The position numbers and the translations under genes are program-made. This document shows, one piece after another, positions 35,376 through 45,005 of a stretch of DNA of 64,000 nt. Within the stretch, counting starts at the first letter, position 1. Every line of letters starts with the position of its first letter. Source of the DNA: CALFML01 sp044222245 (lineage in GTDB: Bacteria > Myxococcota_A > Polyangia > Palsa-1104 > JAEUJZ01); contig JBGANQ010000016.1 of NCBI GenBank assembly GCA_044222245.1, forward strand, positions 1 through 64,000, given 5' to 3'. Below the pieces are notes generated by a model. It saw only the letters and a program-made list of their open reading frames with translations. It was not told where the DNA came from and made no database searches.

Positions 35376-36074
35376 ATGCAGCTTGTCTCCATGCTCCTTA
35401 TCATCCTCGCGCTCAACGGAGGCTTCATGCTGGCGCTCAGCGCGCTGGCCCAGACCGAGCTCGCTCGGCGCCACCGCCAGCGGCCTGACCGGGTCTCGCG
35501 CGTCGATCCCCGGACCTATCAGCGGGGCGTGATGACCAATGTCGCGGTGTCGATCGGCCTGCTGTTCGGGGTGACCCTGCCACTGCGGCCCTATCTGGTT
35601 CTCGGCGAGACGGTCGGCGTGCTGCGGACGCTGGGCGAGGCGGCGCTCATCCTTTCTCTGTACGACTTTGGCTACTACCTGCTGCACCGCTTTGCCTTTC
35701 ACAAGTGGTCGGTGGGGCGGCGGATTCACGCGGTGCACCACTCGATCCGCACCCCCTACGCCCGCGACAGCCTCTACATCCACCCGGCCGAGACGGCGGC
35801 TGGGGTCGGCCTGTTTCTCGGCTGCACGGTGCTCATCGGGCCGGTCGGCCTGTCGTCGTTCGGGCTGGCGTTCCTCATCTACTCGCTGCTCAACGTGTTC
35901 ATCCACTCATCGATCGATCTGCGCTTCTTTCCCTTCCGGTCGCTCACCGCGCTGGTCCGGCACCACGATATCCACCACGACTCGATGCGCTCGGGCTACT
36001 ACGCATCGATCACGCCGCTATGGGACCTGATCTTCGGCACGGCGAGCTCGCCGCACGAGGCGCGCCCGGTGTGA
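35376..36074 (+). CDS. sterol desaturase/fatty acid hydroxylase family membrane protein
   Basis: This 232-residue inner-membrane enzyme has four or so helices. The histidine clusters expected for a di-iron hydroxylase are present: LLHRFAFH, HAVHHS, YIHPAE and RHHDIHHD. This family includes C-4 sterol methyl oxidase and C-5 desaturase. It faces the NSDHL-like dehydrogenase gene across a short divergent promoter region. A role on sterols or hopanoids is inferred from that neighbour only; ether-lipid or fatty acid substrates are possible. Confidence 0.85.
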   Translation: MQLVSMLLIILALNGGFMLALSALAQTELARRHRQRPDRVSRVDPRTYQRGVMTNVAVSIGLLFGVTLPLRPYLVLGETVGVLRTLGEAALILSLYDFGYYLLHRFAFHKWSVGRRIHAVHHSIRTPYARDSLYIHPAETAAGVGLFLGCTVLIGPVGLSSFGLAFLIYSLLNVFIHSSIDLRFFPFRSLTALVRHHDIHHDSMRSGYYASITPLWDLIFGTASSPHEARPV

Positions 36075-36117
36075 CGGACGACGACGCCGCCGACGCCGAC
36101 GCCGCCGCCGGCTGCGA

Positions 36118-36888
36118 CTACTGCGTCCGGCCGCGCGCCTGCAGGGCGGCGCGGCGGGCCTCGACCGCCGCCGGGGTCACCGCGCGGTTGTGGGCGCTCG
36201 ACCGGCGGTGCTCCAGGGCGCAGGCGCTGCTGAAGCTCTCGCCAAACCCCTCGTCGATGAGCTTCTTGTAGGCGCTCAGCATCTCCACCGGGATCGTCGC
36301 CATGTCCGCGGCCAGCCGGCGCGCCGTAGTCAGCAGCTCGGCCGGCGCCACCACGCGGTTGAGCAGCCCCCACGCCTCGGCCGTGCGCGCATCCAGGAAG
36401 TTGCCGCTTAGCGACAGCTCCTTGGCGCGATAAAGCCCGATGAGCCGCGACAGCTTCTGCGACAGCCCCCAGCCGGGCATGATGCCCACCCGAGCATGGG
36501 TGTCGGCAAACCGCGCGCTGGTCGAGCCGATGAGCACATCACAGGCCAGCGCCAGCTCGAAGCCGCCGGTGATCGCCACGCCGTTAATGGCGCCGATGAC
36601 CGGCTTTTCGCACAGCTCGATGGCCTTGACGGGGTTGTCCTGGGGCCGCTCGGCGTTGGCCGCGCTCATCGCCGCGGGGTCGGCGCCGAGCTCCTTCAGA
36701 TCGAGCCCGGCCGAGAACGCCCGCTCGCCGGCGCCGGTCAGGATCACCACGCTGACCTCGGGATCGGCAGACAGCGCCGCCATCGCCTCATACAGCGCCG
36801 CGCGCAGGGCCTTATTGAGGGCGTTCATCGCCTCGGGCCGGTTGAGGGTGACGAGCGCTATTCGCTCCGCTTTTTCGACGAGCAGCAT
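36118..36888 (-). CDS. enoyl-CoA hydratase/isomerase family protein
   Basis: This 256-residue crotonase-fold protein shows the CoA-binding and oxyanion segments FSAGLDLKELG and AINGVAITGGFELALACDVLIG, with ARVGIMPGWG after them. The position of a usual catalytic Glu is not clearly filled, so hydratase, isomerase or another crotonase activity is possible. The ATG at 36888 has AGGAG 8 bp upstream, which rules out the long 37260 start. It stands alone between the hydroxylase gene and a divergent DUF4476 gene. Confidence 0.88.
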   Translation of the reverse strand: MLLVEKAERIALVTLNRPEAMNALNKALRAALYEAMAALSADPEVSVVILTGAGERAFSAGLDLKELGADPAAMSAANAERPQDNPVKAIELCEKPVIGAINGVAITGGFELALACDVLIGSTSARFADTHARVGIMPGWGLSQKLSRLIGLYRAKELSLSGNFLDARTAEAWGLLNRVVAPAELLTTARRLAADMATIPVEMLSAYKKLIDEGFGESFSSACALEHRRSSAHNRAVTPAAVEARRAALQARGRTQ

Positions 36889-37108
36889 GGGGGTTCTCCT
36901 GGGCCAGAAGAGGACAAAGGAGACAACCATAGCAAAGGGAGTGGGCCGCTGGCAGCCTGTTCCAGCGCGAAAGCAGGTCGCCCGGAGCTCGCTGAAAAGC
37001 TGCGGGAAATCGCCGAGCCGCAGGCAGCCCCCCGAGCGGGTTGAATAATTCGCTGCTGGCGGGGTCTGAAGAAGGCACAATACTGCCCCATTGGTAATAA
37101 GGAGCACC

Positions 37109-37999
37109 ATGCGGACGAGAACCAGAGCGCTGTGGGCCTGCCTGCTGGCCCTTTTCCTTACCCTTCCCTGCTTATCGGCCCAGGCCCGCCCCGGGCGCGG
37201 TCCGCGCGTGCGGGCGCTGCAGGGACTCCTGCTCGATCTGGCGCGCGTCGAGATCAGCAACGTCGAGCGCGAAGACCCGGGCGTCGAGCGCGCCGTCCAG
37301 CAGCAGATCGATCAGGCGCGGCGCCAGCTCCTTGGGGCAGTAGACGGCTCGGTGCCGTTCATCCAGGCGCTGCGCTTCACCCAGCGGAGCCTGCGCGTCA
37401 TCACGACCTTCAACGCCAACAGCTACTACGAGGACGAAGAGGTTCAGCCGCGCATGCAGCAGCAGCTCGATCTGCTCGGGCAGCGCGTCGAGCAGCTGCT
37501 GGCCACCGCGGCGGCGTGGAGCGCCGGCGGTCCGCCCCCAGGCTGGCAGCCGCCGCCCGGCTGGGGCACCCCAGGCTGGAGTGCGCCGCCGCCGCCGCCG
37601 CCACAGCCCGGCTGGAACAACCGCCCGCCGCCGCCGCCGCCGCCATCGCCGCCGCCGCCGCCGCCGCCGGGCTGGAACAATCAGCCGCCGCCGGCCTATG
37701 GCCAGCCGGGCGGCGTCATCGGACCCGACCGCTTCGCCAAGCTCGTGAATCAGGTGCGCGGGGCGTCTTTCCAGGACGCGCAGCTGAACGCGGTCCGCGA
37801 TACCCTGGCCGGCAATGTCTATTTCACCTGCCAGCAGATCGCGGCGCTGATGGGCGCGATGTCGTTTGATAACGGCAAGGTTGAAATGGGCGCGCTGCTG
37901 TTCCCGCGCGCTGTCGACCCGCAGAACTTCTCCGAGCTCACTGGCGCCCTCACCTTCGAGAGCTATCGCCAGCAGCTGCGGCAGCGGGTCGGCCGCTGA
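37109..37999 (+). CDS. secreted DUF4476 protein with poly-proline linker
   Basis: This 296-residue protein starts with a signal peptide (about 1-27, ending SAQA). Residues 30-135 are helical, then a Pro/Gly/Trp-rich linker (about 140-205), with runs of up to nine prolines interrupted by GWNN, leads to a C-terminal DUF4476 domain (VNQVRGASFQDAQLNAVRD, then QIAALMGAMSFDNGKVEM). DUF4476 proteins are common in Myxococcota. AAGGAG precedes the ATG at 37109. The function is unknown. Confidence 0.8.
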   Translation: MRTRTRALWACLLALFLTLPCLSAQARPGRGPRVRALQGLLLDLARVEISNVEREDPGVERAVQQQIDQARRQLLGAVDGSVPFIQALRFTQRSLRVITTFNANSYYEDEEVQPRMQQQLDLLGQRVEQLLATAAAWSAGGPPPGWQPPPGWGTPGWSAPPPPPPQPGWNNRPPPPPPPSPPPPPPPGWNNQPPPAYGQPGGVIGPDRFAKLVNQVRGASFQDAQLNAVRDTLAGNVYFTCQQIAALMGAMSFDNGKVEMGALLFPRAVDPQNFSELTGALTFESYRQQLRQRVGR

Positions 38000-38034
38000 C
38001 CCAAGATCATGTGATAAGGGAAAGGATCGACCCC

Positions 38035-38559
38035 ATGGACCGTAGACTCACGACTGCAAGCGCCCTCTTGCTCAGCCTCGGCCTGGCCAGCACGGCTCGG
38101 GCGGCCGGCGACCGCGCCGAGGCGCAGGCCCTGCTGCAAGAGTTCCTCAAGCCGGGCGCCGACCCTGGGGCGCTGACCAAGAAGCTGCGCCCGCAGACCG
38201 CCGACTATCGCGCCGTCTTCGGACCCGAGCTCGGCAAGGCGGCCGAGGCGATGTACAAGGCCGACTGGGACGCCGGCCGCATCGTCATCCAGCCCAAAGA
38301 CGGACAGAGCGAGCTGAAGCTGTCGGCCGCTTCCACCGAAGATCTGCAGAAGGGCTCCGGGGAGGCGCGGGAGTTCCCCGGCGGCTACGGCAAGCTTGCA
38401 CCAAAGCTCGCCGCCGGCCTGACCATCTATCGCTTCCGGTTTGTCCAGCCCGGCCAGAGCCTGGGGCTGGCGTTCGATGGCCTGGTCTATGTAAATGGCC
38501 ACTTCGCCTTCTTTCCCAAGCCGTTCCGGATCCTCGCTGAGCCGACAGCGGAAAAGTAG
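38035..38559 (+). CDS. secreted hypothetical protein
   Basis: This 174-residue protein has a signal peptide (1-23, ending TARAA). The rest is a mixed alpha/beta domain with no Cys and the phrases AMYKADWDAGRIVIQPKDG and IYRFRFVQPG. I recognise no family. It follows the DUF4476 gene on the same strand by 35 bp, with a purine-rich AAGGGAAAGG upstream of its ATG, so the two are probably one operon. Confidence 0.75.
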   Translation: MDRRLTTASALLLSLGLASTARAAGDRAEAQALLQEFLKPGADPGALTKKLRPQTADYRAVFGPELGKAAEAMYKADWDAGRIVIQPKDGQSELKLSAASTEDLQKGSGEAREFPGGYGKLAPKLAAGLTIYRFRFVQPGQSLGLAFDGLVYVNGHFAFFPKPFRILAEPTAEK

Positions 38560-38611
38560 GTCGCGCCCCGGCGGGTCGTCAGTAAGAGGCCGCTCGTGAT
38601 ACACTGGGTCG

Positions 38612-40435
38612 ATGCGGCCTGTCATCGCCCCGCGCATGCAGCCGACCCAGGGCACCGCCACCTCGAGCTCCGCCCTGCCATCCAGCCTGCGGGCGGCGCA
38701 AAAGAGTCGCGCGGATCGGCAGCTGCGCGAGCTGTTGCAGCTGCGGCTCAAGCGCTGGTTTTCCATCGGCTTCTGCCTGGTTACCTGCCTGTGTCTGTTT
38801 TCTTACCCCTCGTTTAGTGGATTCCGCTGGTACGGACAGCTGGTCCTCGTCGCCCTCCTCCTGCTCCCCGCCCTCTGGCTGTGGCGGGCCAAGGAGATCC
38901 CGCTCCGCTCGCTGCGCCTGCTCGAGCTGCACCTTTTGGCCGTGATGTTCGCCGGGGGCTTCTTTATCTGTGCCGTCCGTAGCACCGCCGTGTCCACCCT
39001 CTCCCACCTGCCGCCAGAGCTGGCGAGCGTCTTCGGGTCGACCGCGCGGGTGCTGTTTCCGGACGGCTCCTATTATTTCCGCTACCCGGTCGCGGCGGTG
39101 TGTAACCCCATCGTCATCACCTGGGGAATCCTTGCCGTCGCCTATTCGGTCCTGATTCCCAATACCTGGACGCGGTGCGCGATCATCCTGTCGCTGATGG
39201 TAGCCGGAGCGCTGTCGTGTACGGCGTATGCCTGCTACTGCTTCCCGGCCATACTCCCCTTTGCCGGCTGGTCGCTCTTTTATACCTTTTTTGTCGTGAC
39301 CAGCTTCGCGGCGATCGGTCTTTATGGCTCCCATAAATTAAGTACCCTGCAGAGCGAGGTCCTGACCGCCCAGCAGGTCGGGCAGTACTATCTGAAGCAG
39401 ACCCTGGGCAAGGGTGGGATGGGCGAGGTGTTCCTGGCCCAGCACCGCATGCTGCGGCGTCCGTGCGCGGTCAAGCTGATCCGGCCCGAGCACGCTGGCG
39501 ACGCCAGCAGCCTGGCGCGGTTTGAGCGCGAGGTCCAGGCGATGGCCAAGCTGACCCATCCCAACACGGTGGAGATCTACGACTACGGACGGACCGACGA
39601 CGGGACGTTCTACTACGCGATGGAGTACCTGCCGGGCCTGAGCGCCGAGGATCTCATCCGCCGCTGTGCCCGCGTGCCGCCCGGGCGAGCAGTCCACCTG
39701 CTGCGCCAGGTGTGCGCCGCGCTCGATGAGGCGCACGCGGCCGGGCTTATCCATCGCGACATCAAGCCGGCGAACATCTTTATCTGCGAGCGGGGACGGA
39801 TCCACGACGTGGTGAAGCTGCTCGACTTCGGGCTGGTCCAGCTCGCCGGGGCGAGCGAGCCGCCGGCCCCGGTCCCCGCCCCAGCCCTGGAGACAGAGGC
39901 AAGCGCGCCGGCGGCGGTAACCTCCAGCGCCGATGTGAAGCTGACCCAGGCGGGGCACATCCTGGGGACCCCGGCGTACATGTCGCCCGAGCAGGCGCGC
40001 GGCGACCTGGCCGAGCCGCGCAGCGACATCTACAGCGTCGGCGCAGTCGCCTACTACCTGCTGACCGGCCAGCCGCCGTTCCGCCGCCCGACGGTGTCGC
40101 AGATGATGGCAGCGCACGAGAGAGAGCGCCCGCGGCCGCTGGCGGAGCTCCTCCCAGCGGAAGATGCAGCGCTGAGCGCGGTGATCATGCGCTGTCTGGA
40201 AAAGGAGCCGAGTCAGCGCTACCAGAGCGTGAAAGAGCTGGAGCAGGCCTTGAGCGCCTGCCCGAGCGCCGGTACCTGGGACGCCGAGAGCGCCGCCCGG
40301 TGGTGGCAGCAAGAGCTGCCCAAGCTGACGCTGACGGCCCCCGCGGATGCGCCGCCGGCCGACGACAGCGCCGGCAGCCTCCTTGTCACTCGCGATGCAA
40401 CCGCCGAGCTGACCCAGGACGCCGAGACCGCCTGA
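38612..40435 (+). CDS. membrane-anchored Ser/Thr protein kinase
   Basis: This protein has 607 residues. Residues 45-250 hold six to seven transmembrane helices. The cytosolic kinase domain (about 260-530) has the G-loop LGKGGMGEVFLAQ, the Lys in AVKLIRP, the catalytic loop HRDIKPANI, DFGLVQL and the activation segment GTPAYMSPEQARG. A Pro/Ala-rich insert separates DFG from the activation segment. The tail is acidic. All catalytic residues are present. It starts 52 bp after the secreted protein gene. The N-terminal membrane block is not a sensor type I recognise. Confidence 0.9.
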   Translation: MRPVIAPRMQPTQGTATSSSALPSSLRAAQKSRADRQLRELLQLRLKRWFSIGFCLVTCLCLFSYPSFSGFRWYGQLVLVALLLLPALWLWRAKEIPLRSLRLLELHLLAVMFAGGFFICAVRSTAVSTLSHLPPELASVFGSTARVLFPDGSYYFRYPVAAVCNPIVITWGILAVAYSVLIPNTWTRCAIILSLMVAGALSCTAYACYCFPAILPFAGWSLFYTFFVVTSFAAIGLYGSHKLSTLQSEVLTAQQVGQYYLKQTLGKGGMGEVFLAQHRMLRRPCAVKLIRPEHAGDASSLARFEREVQAMAKLTHPNTVEIYDYGRTDDGTFYYAMEYLPGLSAEDLIRRCARVPPGRAVHLLRQVCAALDEAHAAGLIHRDIKPANIFICERGRIHDVVKLLDFGLVQLAGASEPPAPVPAPALETEASAPAAVTSSADVKLTQAGHILGTPAYMSPEQARGDLAEPRSDIYSVGAVAYYLLTGQPPFRRPTVSQMMAAHERERPRPLAELLPAEDAALSAVIMRCLEKEPSQRYQSVKELEQALSACPSAGTWDAESAARWWQQELPKLTLTAPADAPPADDSAGSLLVTRDATAELTQDAETA

Positions 40436-40594
40436 GCATGCCGCGGGCCGCCTGCTGGACAGCCTCACTCACCGCCCGCCCCAGCGGCCGATTCGCGACT
40501 GCGCGGTCCGGGCGCGACTCTTGCCCAGCCGGACAGCCGGTTTCCCGCGCTACCGTGTCGGCCCGGTGTTCGGCTGGAAGCGGCGCCCTGTCGC

Positions 40595-41011
40595 TCACGA
40601 CGGGGCGAACCAGTCCCTATGGACAATTCCCTGGGCATGCGCGGCGGCCAGCGCGGAGGCCACCTGGCGCCCCAGGTTGACCGCCGAGGCACCTAGGCGG
40701 CCGCCGTTTGCCTTGAGGCGCTTGGCCAGCGACTCGCCCTCCAGATATTCCATGATGATGTAGGCGGTCTGGTCGGGGAGCTGGCCGAACTCGAAGGTGT
40801 AGACGACCCCCGGGTGATGGAGCATGCTGACGAGCCGCGCCTCGGTGAGGAAGCGGTTGACCGTGTCGGTGTGGCGCGACAGCTCGGGGTGCAGCATCTT
40901 GATGGCGACGCGGCGGCCGATCTGCTCGTGGACGCCTTCGAAGACCACGCCCATGCCGCCGGCGCCCAGCTTGCGCACGATGCGATAGTTCCCCACATGT
41001 TCATTTATCAT
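40595..41011 (-). pseudogene. Ser/Thr kinase truncated at the HRD motif
   Basis: This 138-residue frame begins as a good Ser/Thr kinase: LGAGGMGVVFEG, AIKMLHPEL, IIMEYLEGESL and HAQGIVHRD. It then runs into unrelated codons and stops after 5 residues (WFAPS). The catalytic Lys-Pro-Asn, DFG and whole C-lobe are missing, so it cannot be an active kinase. The break falls inside GTCCCTATGGAC (40613-40624), a 12-mer also found in the kinase remnant at 3456-3467, where the other side of the motif (DLKP) survives. Confidence 0.85.
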
Positions 41012-41123
41012 GCCCGAGTACCTACCAGGTTGGCAGAGCCGGCTTGGTCAAGACGCTGTCGTCCATTTTATCAGAGATCCCAAGCCATGCCGAGAGCGGA
41101 CGGGCAGCGCGCCTGACCGGAGC

Positions 41124-42068
41124 CTACTGGCGTCCGGGCGGCGGGACGGTGGCGGAGTCCGAGTCGGGCGCGGCGCCGGGGTCTGGATCGATGCTCCCTT
41201 CTGGAATCGCGCGCGCAAACGCCGCCTGCGCCGAGTCATCGAAGCGGCCGTCCTGCAGGTAGCTGCCGAGCGTCTCGACCCAGCGCCGCGACTGCGCCAC
41301 CGCGGCGGCGAAGCGGGCGGGGAAGTCCACCGCATCGAAGAGCTCGGGGCGGGCGCGGCGCTTGGCGGCAGCGGGAGCGATGGTCTTGCCCAGCGGACTT
41401 ACCAGGATGCGGACGTAGCTGCGGTAGCCGCTCACCCAGCTGCGCAGCGGTCCGGGACCGGGGTCCTCACCGAAGCAGCGGTGCAGCGCGGCGTGGAAGG
41501 CGCTATTTATCGGGCCGGGCGCGAGAAGCGGGCGCATGTCGATGGCGATGTGCTCGCGCAGCGTCGCGGTGCCCATGAAGTCAAAGCCGAAGCGCTGCTC
41601 ATGAAACAGGATGCTCTGGAACTTCTCGACCTCCTGGTGCTCCTGGGAAGGCGTGCTGCCCAGGCGCCGGGCGCGGGCGCGCGCCATGGCGTTTATCTGT
41701 GGGTGCGCCGAGGTATCCACCGCCGCGTGCGAGAAGTAGCCGAGCGCCAGCGCCTGCAGGTACTGCCCCGCGCTGCGGGAGGCGCTGTGGCGCTGCAGCG
41801 CCGCCGCCGACTCGGCCAGGGCGCGACCGAGCGCGATCGGCGTCCGCTGGTGGAAGATGTCCCCCCAGCGCGACGGCCGCTGCGGGCGCTTGAGGACATA
41901 ATCGAGCAGCACGCGCGGGAAGGACGCGAAGTAGGGCAGGTCGACCAGCACCGCGCCCAGGCGCGCCGCCTCGCGCAGCTCGGGGCGCGCGGTGGCGGCG
42001 GTGACCCACGCGGAGGCGCCGGCCAGGGTGTCTTGCAGGGCGGACAGGTGGATCGCTTCGGCGGGCAT
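41124..42068 (-). CDS. zinc-dependent phospholipase C-like protein
   Basis: This 314-residue protein has no clear export signal. The segment ALALGYFSHAAVDTSAHPQIN matches the His/Asp pattern of the zinc-dependent phospholipase C (PF00882-like) family, and FHEQRFGFDF follows. The rest is helical. It probably hydrolyses phospholipid head groups, but several family members are of unknown role. I chose ATG 42068 because the helical start follows it; the longer frame is Arg/Pro-rich noise. It lies 25 bp after the amidohydrolase gene on the same strand. Confidence 0.75.
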   Translation of the reverse strand: MPAEAIHLSALQDTLAGASAWVTAATARPELREAARLGAVLVDLPYFASFPRVLLDYVLKRPQRPSRWGDIFHQRTPIALGRALAESAAALQRHSASRSAGQYLQALALGYFSHAAVDTSAHPQINAMARARARRLGSTPSQEHQEVEKFQSILFHEQRFGFDFMGTATLREHIAIDMRPLLAPGPINSAFHAALHRCFGEDPGPGPLRSWVSGYRSYVRILVSPLGKTIAPAAAKRRARPELFDAVDFPARFAAAVAQSRRWVETLGSYLQDGRFDDSAQAAFARAIPEGSIDPDPGAAPDSDSATVPPPGRQ

Positions 42069-42093
42069 CGGCGGATTATACCCTCTGGTCGGC

Positions 42094-44220
42094 CTAGCCG
42101 CCGCTCTGCGAGCCCGCCAGCCGGGCGAGCTGGCGGCCCCGCTTGCGCAGGGGCGGGGCTCCCTTGGCGCGCGCCGGGCGGACGCGCTCGGCAAGCCCCG
42201 GCGCCCCTCGCGCCTGCTCGTCGTAGGCCACCCGCCCGTCGATGAGCGTCAGCACCACCGGCCGCGTGGCGAGATCCCGCGGCGGCGGCAGGGCCGGATC
42301 GAGCTCGATGCGCCCGCGCAGCACCGTGAGGTCGCCGGGCCGACCGGCCTCCACCTGACCGAGCTGGCTCTCGGCAAAGCCGGCGTAGGCGGCCTCGCTG
42401 GTGAAGGCGCGGATCGCCTCGCCGACCGAGAAGCGCTGCTCGGGCACAAAGCCGCCGGCCGGCTTGCCCGCCAGATCCTGGCGCAGCACGGCGGCGTGCA
42501 GACCCAGGCGCGGATCGGCCTCTTCGACGGGAAAGTCCGAGCCGCCGCACACCCGCGCCCCCGAGTGGAGCAGGCTCTGCCAGGCGTAGGCGCTCGTCAG
42601 CCGCGTGGGTCCCAGGCGCGCCGGCGCCCACTCCATGTCGCTCGTCGCGTGCGTCGGCTGCACCGAGGCGATGACACCCAGGGTCTGGTAGCGCCGGCGC
42701 AGTAAGTCGCTGGGGGTCAGGACCTGGGCGTGCTCGACGCGGAAGCGGGCGTTGCGGCTCTCGCGCACGCCGGCGCGCTCGTAGGCGTCCAGGACCAGCT
42801 GGTTGGCGCGGTCGCCGATGGCGTGAGTCGCCACCTGATAGCCGTGCAGCAGCGCCCAGCGCGCCATCTCTTCGATGTGCTCGGCCGGGCAGAGCAAGAG
42901 GCCCCGCTGGTTGGCGTCGTCGCTGTAGGGCTCCCATAAGGCGGCCCCGCGCGAGCCGAGGGCGCCGTCCATGTAGAGCTTGATGCCGCGCAGGCTGAAG
43001 CGGCCCTTGGTCTCGGGCGGGCCGAGGCGCTCGCTCAGGCGCTGCAGCTCGGCCTTGTAGGCCAGAGAGTAGGGCAGCTGGGCCAGGCCATGGGGGATCG
43101 GATCGTCGTGGAAGGCGTACACCCGCAGCGGCAGCCGGTCTTCTTCCGCCAGCCGGCGGTACACGGCGACGGCGGCCGGGCCGATGCCCATCTCGTGCAC
43201 AGCGGTCAGCCCGCGCGCGGTGACGTAGGCGCCGGCGGCGAGGATGGCCTGCTCGAGGTCGGCGGCGTCGGGGGCGGGGATGACCTGCTCGACCAGCGAC
43301 ATCGCGTTGTCGATGAGCACCCCGGTCGGCTCGCCGCGCTCATCGCGGAGGATGCGGCCGCCAGCGACCTCCGGGGTCCTTGGGTTGATGCCGGCGCGCA
43401 GCAGCGCCTCGCTGTTGGCCCAGCCGGCGTGGCCGTCGATGCGGCGGAGAAAGACCGGCCGCCGGCCCGAGGCCTCGTCGAGCTTCTGCCGCTCGGCGGC
43501 GCCGGGGAAGCGCGCGGGGGTAAAAAGGTTCTGATCCCAGCCGCGCCCCTGCAGCCACTCGGCGGGCTTGGCGGCGGCCTTGTCGCGCCCCTTGGCCACT
43601 GCGGCCTGCACCGCGGCGATCACTGCCTCGGGCGAGCGGAGGCCGCGCAGCTCCAGCTGCCCGAGCGCCAGCCCAAGTCCGATGAGGTGGGCGTGCGCAT
43701 CGATGAGGCCCGGCAGCACCGTGAGCTCATGGGTCGCCTCGCCGGCCGCGCCAGCGGTGGGTGCTCCGGCCGAGGTCGCGGCGTGGGCGCCGGCGCCGCT
43801 GAGCACCCGGGTGTGGGGGCCGACGTAAGCCTGTACGCCGAGGTCGTCGCCGACATACACGATGATGCCGCTGCGTACGGCGACGGCGCTGGCCTGCGGG
43901 CGCGCCGGGTTCATGGTGATCACCTGGGCGCCGCGGATGACCAGCTCGGCCGGCGCCTCGGTTGTCGGCATGTCGGGCGCCCCCGACAGCTCGGCGGCGC
44001 CCGCTGGTTCAGCGATCGGCGACCCGAGCCCGCTGGCGAGCGCGGCGGCGAAAATAAGCGAGCGGACGTGGCGGGTCGGCCCCGGCACCTGCGCTGGCCG
44101 TCGCGTCCGGCGGGTGCCCGACTGGCTCCGCGGGGGCGCCGCAGGGTCGTCCGTGGCGGGGGCCCCAGGCCCTTTTTCGCCGTCGCTGAGCTGCCTGGGC
44201 ACCGTCTGAATGAGCTGCAT
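42094..44220 (-). CDS. YtcJ-like amidohydrolase with export signal
   Basis: This is a metal-dependent hydrolase of about 708 residues. The N-terminal 85 residues include a hydrophobic segment (SLIFAAALASGLGSPIAEPAGAAE), probably an export signal or anchor. An amidohydrolase_3 domain follows: LPGLIDAHAHLIGLG (metal His pair), RVEHAQVL and a later GGSDFPVEEADP with the catalytic Asp. A Thr/Ala/Gly-rich insert near residue 165 is variable. Known relatives act on amides or formamides. ATG 44220 fits better than the longer frame. Confidence 0.85.
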   Translation of the reverse strand: MQLIQTVPRQLSDGEKGPGAPATDDPAAPPRSQSGTRRTRRPAQVPGPTRHVRSLIFAAALASGLGSPIAEPAGAAELSGAPDMPTTEAPAELVIRGAQVITMNPARPQASAVAVRSGIIVYVGDDLGVQAYVGPHTRVLSGAGAHAATSAGAPTAGAAGEATHELTVLPGLIDAHAHLIGLGLALGQLELRGLRSPEAVIAAVQAAVAKGRDKAAAKPAEWLQGRGWDQNLFTPARFPGAAERQKLDEASGRRPVFLRRIDGHAGWANSEALLRAGINPRTPEVAGGRILRDERGEPTGVLIDNAMSLVEQVIPAPDAADLEQAILAAGAYVTARGLTAVHEMGIGPAAVAVYRRLAEEDRLPLRVYAFHDDPIPHGLAQLPYSLAYKAELQRLSERLGPPETKGRFSLRGIKLYMDGALGSRGAALWEPYSDDANQRGLLLCPAEHIEEMARWALLHGYQVATHAIGDRANQLVLDAYERAGVRESRNARFRVEHAQVLTPSDLLRRRYQTLGVIASVQPTHATSDMEWAPARLGPTRLTSAYAWQSLLHSGARVCGGSDFPVEEADPRLGLHAAVLRQDLAGKPAGGFVPEQRFSVGEAIRAFTSEAAYAGFAESQLGQVEAGRPGDLTVLRGRIELDPALPPPRDLATRPVVLTLIDGRVAYDEQARGAPGLAERVRPARAKGAPPLRKRGRQLARLAGSQSGG

Positions 44221-44425
44221 GGCGGGGACTATAGCAAGCTGCCGCGCCGGTCGCGATGAAACCGCACCTGCCCCCAGGCAGCGTCTAACCGGCGCCGCCG
44301 CAAGCTCCAAGATCCTCGTAAACCCTGGATTCCTGCTGGTAACAAGCTAGGCGGGTGCCGGGGTCTCGGCTATTGTGTAAGGAGCGTTGGTCGGCGGCGC
44401 TTGCGGCCTGTCCAGCGACTCTGTC

Positions 44426-44980
44426 ATGGATCGCTCTACGTTCCTGTCATGCCTGCTCATCTTCCTGGCTCGCGTCGGCGACGTGTCGCTCGGGACGCTG
44501 CGGGTGGTCATGGTCACGCAGGGCCGGCGCGGTCGGGCGTCGCTGCTTGGGTTCTTCGAGGTGCTCATCTGGGTGTGCGCGGTCTCGGCGGTGCTGCAGA
44601 ACCTGCGGCAGCCGCTGTTCGCGATCTCGTACGCGCTCGGCTTCGCCACCGGCAACTATGTCGGCCTGACCGTCGAGCGCTGGGCGGCGCTCGGCCGCCA
44701 GGTGGTGCGCATCTTCTCGCGCAGCGGCCACGAGATGGCCGAGATCCTGCGCGAGCGCGGCTTCCGCGTCACCCTGTTCGAAGCCCAGGGCCGCGACGGC
44801 AGCGTCGCCATGCTCTACACCGAGACCGAGCGCCGCCTGGTGCCGGCGGTGATCGATGTCGCCCGCCGCATCGACCCCCGCTGCTACTACGTCGTCGACG
44901 ACATCCGGGTCGCCTCGTCTGTGGATACGCCGCCCAAGCGGTCGTTTCTGCCGTGGACGTTCCTGCGCCGCAGCAAGTAG
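44426..44980 (+). CDS. DUF2179/UPF0316-type membrane protein
   Basis: This 184-residue protein has three transmembrane helices in the first 100 residues (FLSCLLIFLARVGDVSLGTL is the first). A cytosolic domain ending in VIDVARRIDPRCYYVVDDIR then matches the DUF2179 half seen in YitT-like and UPF0316 proteins. Function is unknown; the soluble domain may bind a small ligand. It starts at ATG 44426, and its stop is 25 bp from the end of the convergent GGDEF gene. Confidence 0.8.
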   Translation: MDRSTFLSCLLIFLARVGDVSLGTLRVVMVTQGRRGRASLLGFFEVLIWVCAVSAVLQNLRQPLFAISYALGFATGNYVGLTVERWAALGRQVVRIFSRSGHEMAEILRERGFRVTLFEAQGRDGSVAMLYTETERRLVPAVIDVARRIDPRCYYVVDDIRVASSVDTPPKRSFLPWTFLRRSK

Positions 44981-45005
44981 CCGCTGCCTGCCGGCCGTCA
45001 GCCTC

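Noticed and set aside
40595..40600. Selenocysteine readthrough at the end of the truncated kinase
   Set aside because: Sequence after the TGA does not resemble a kinase C-lobe.
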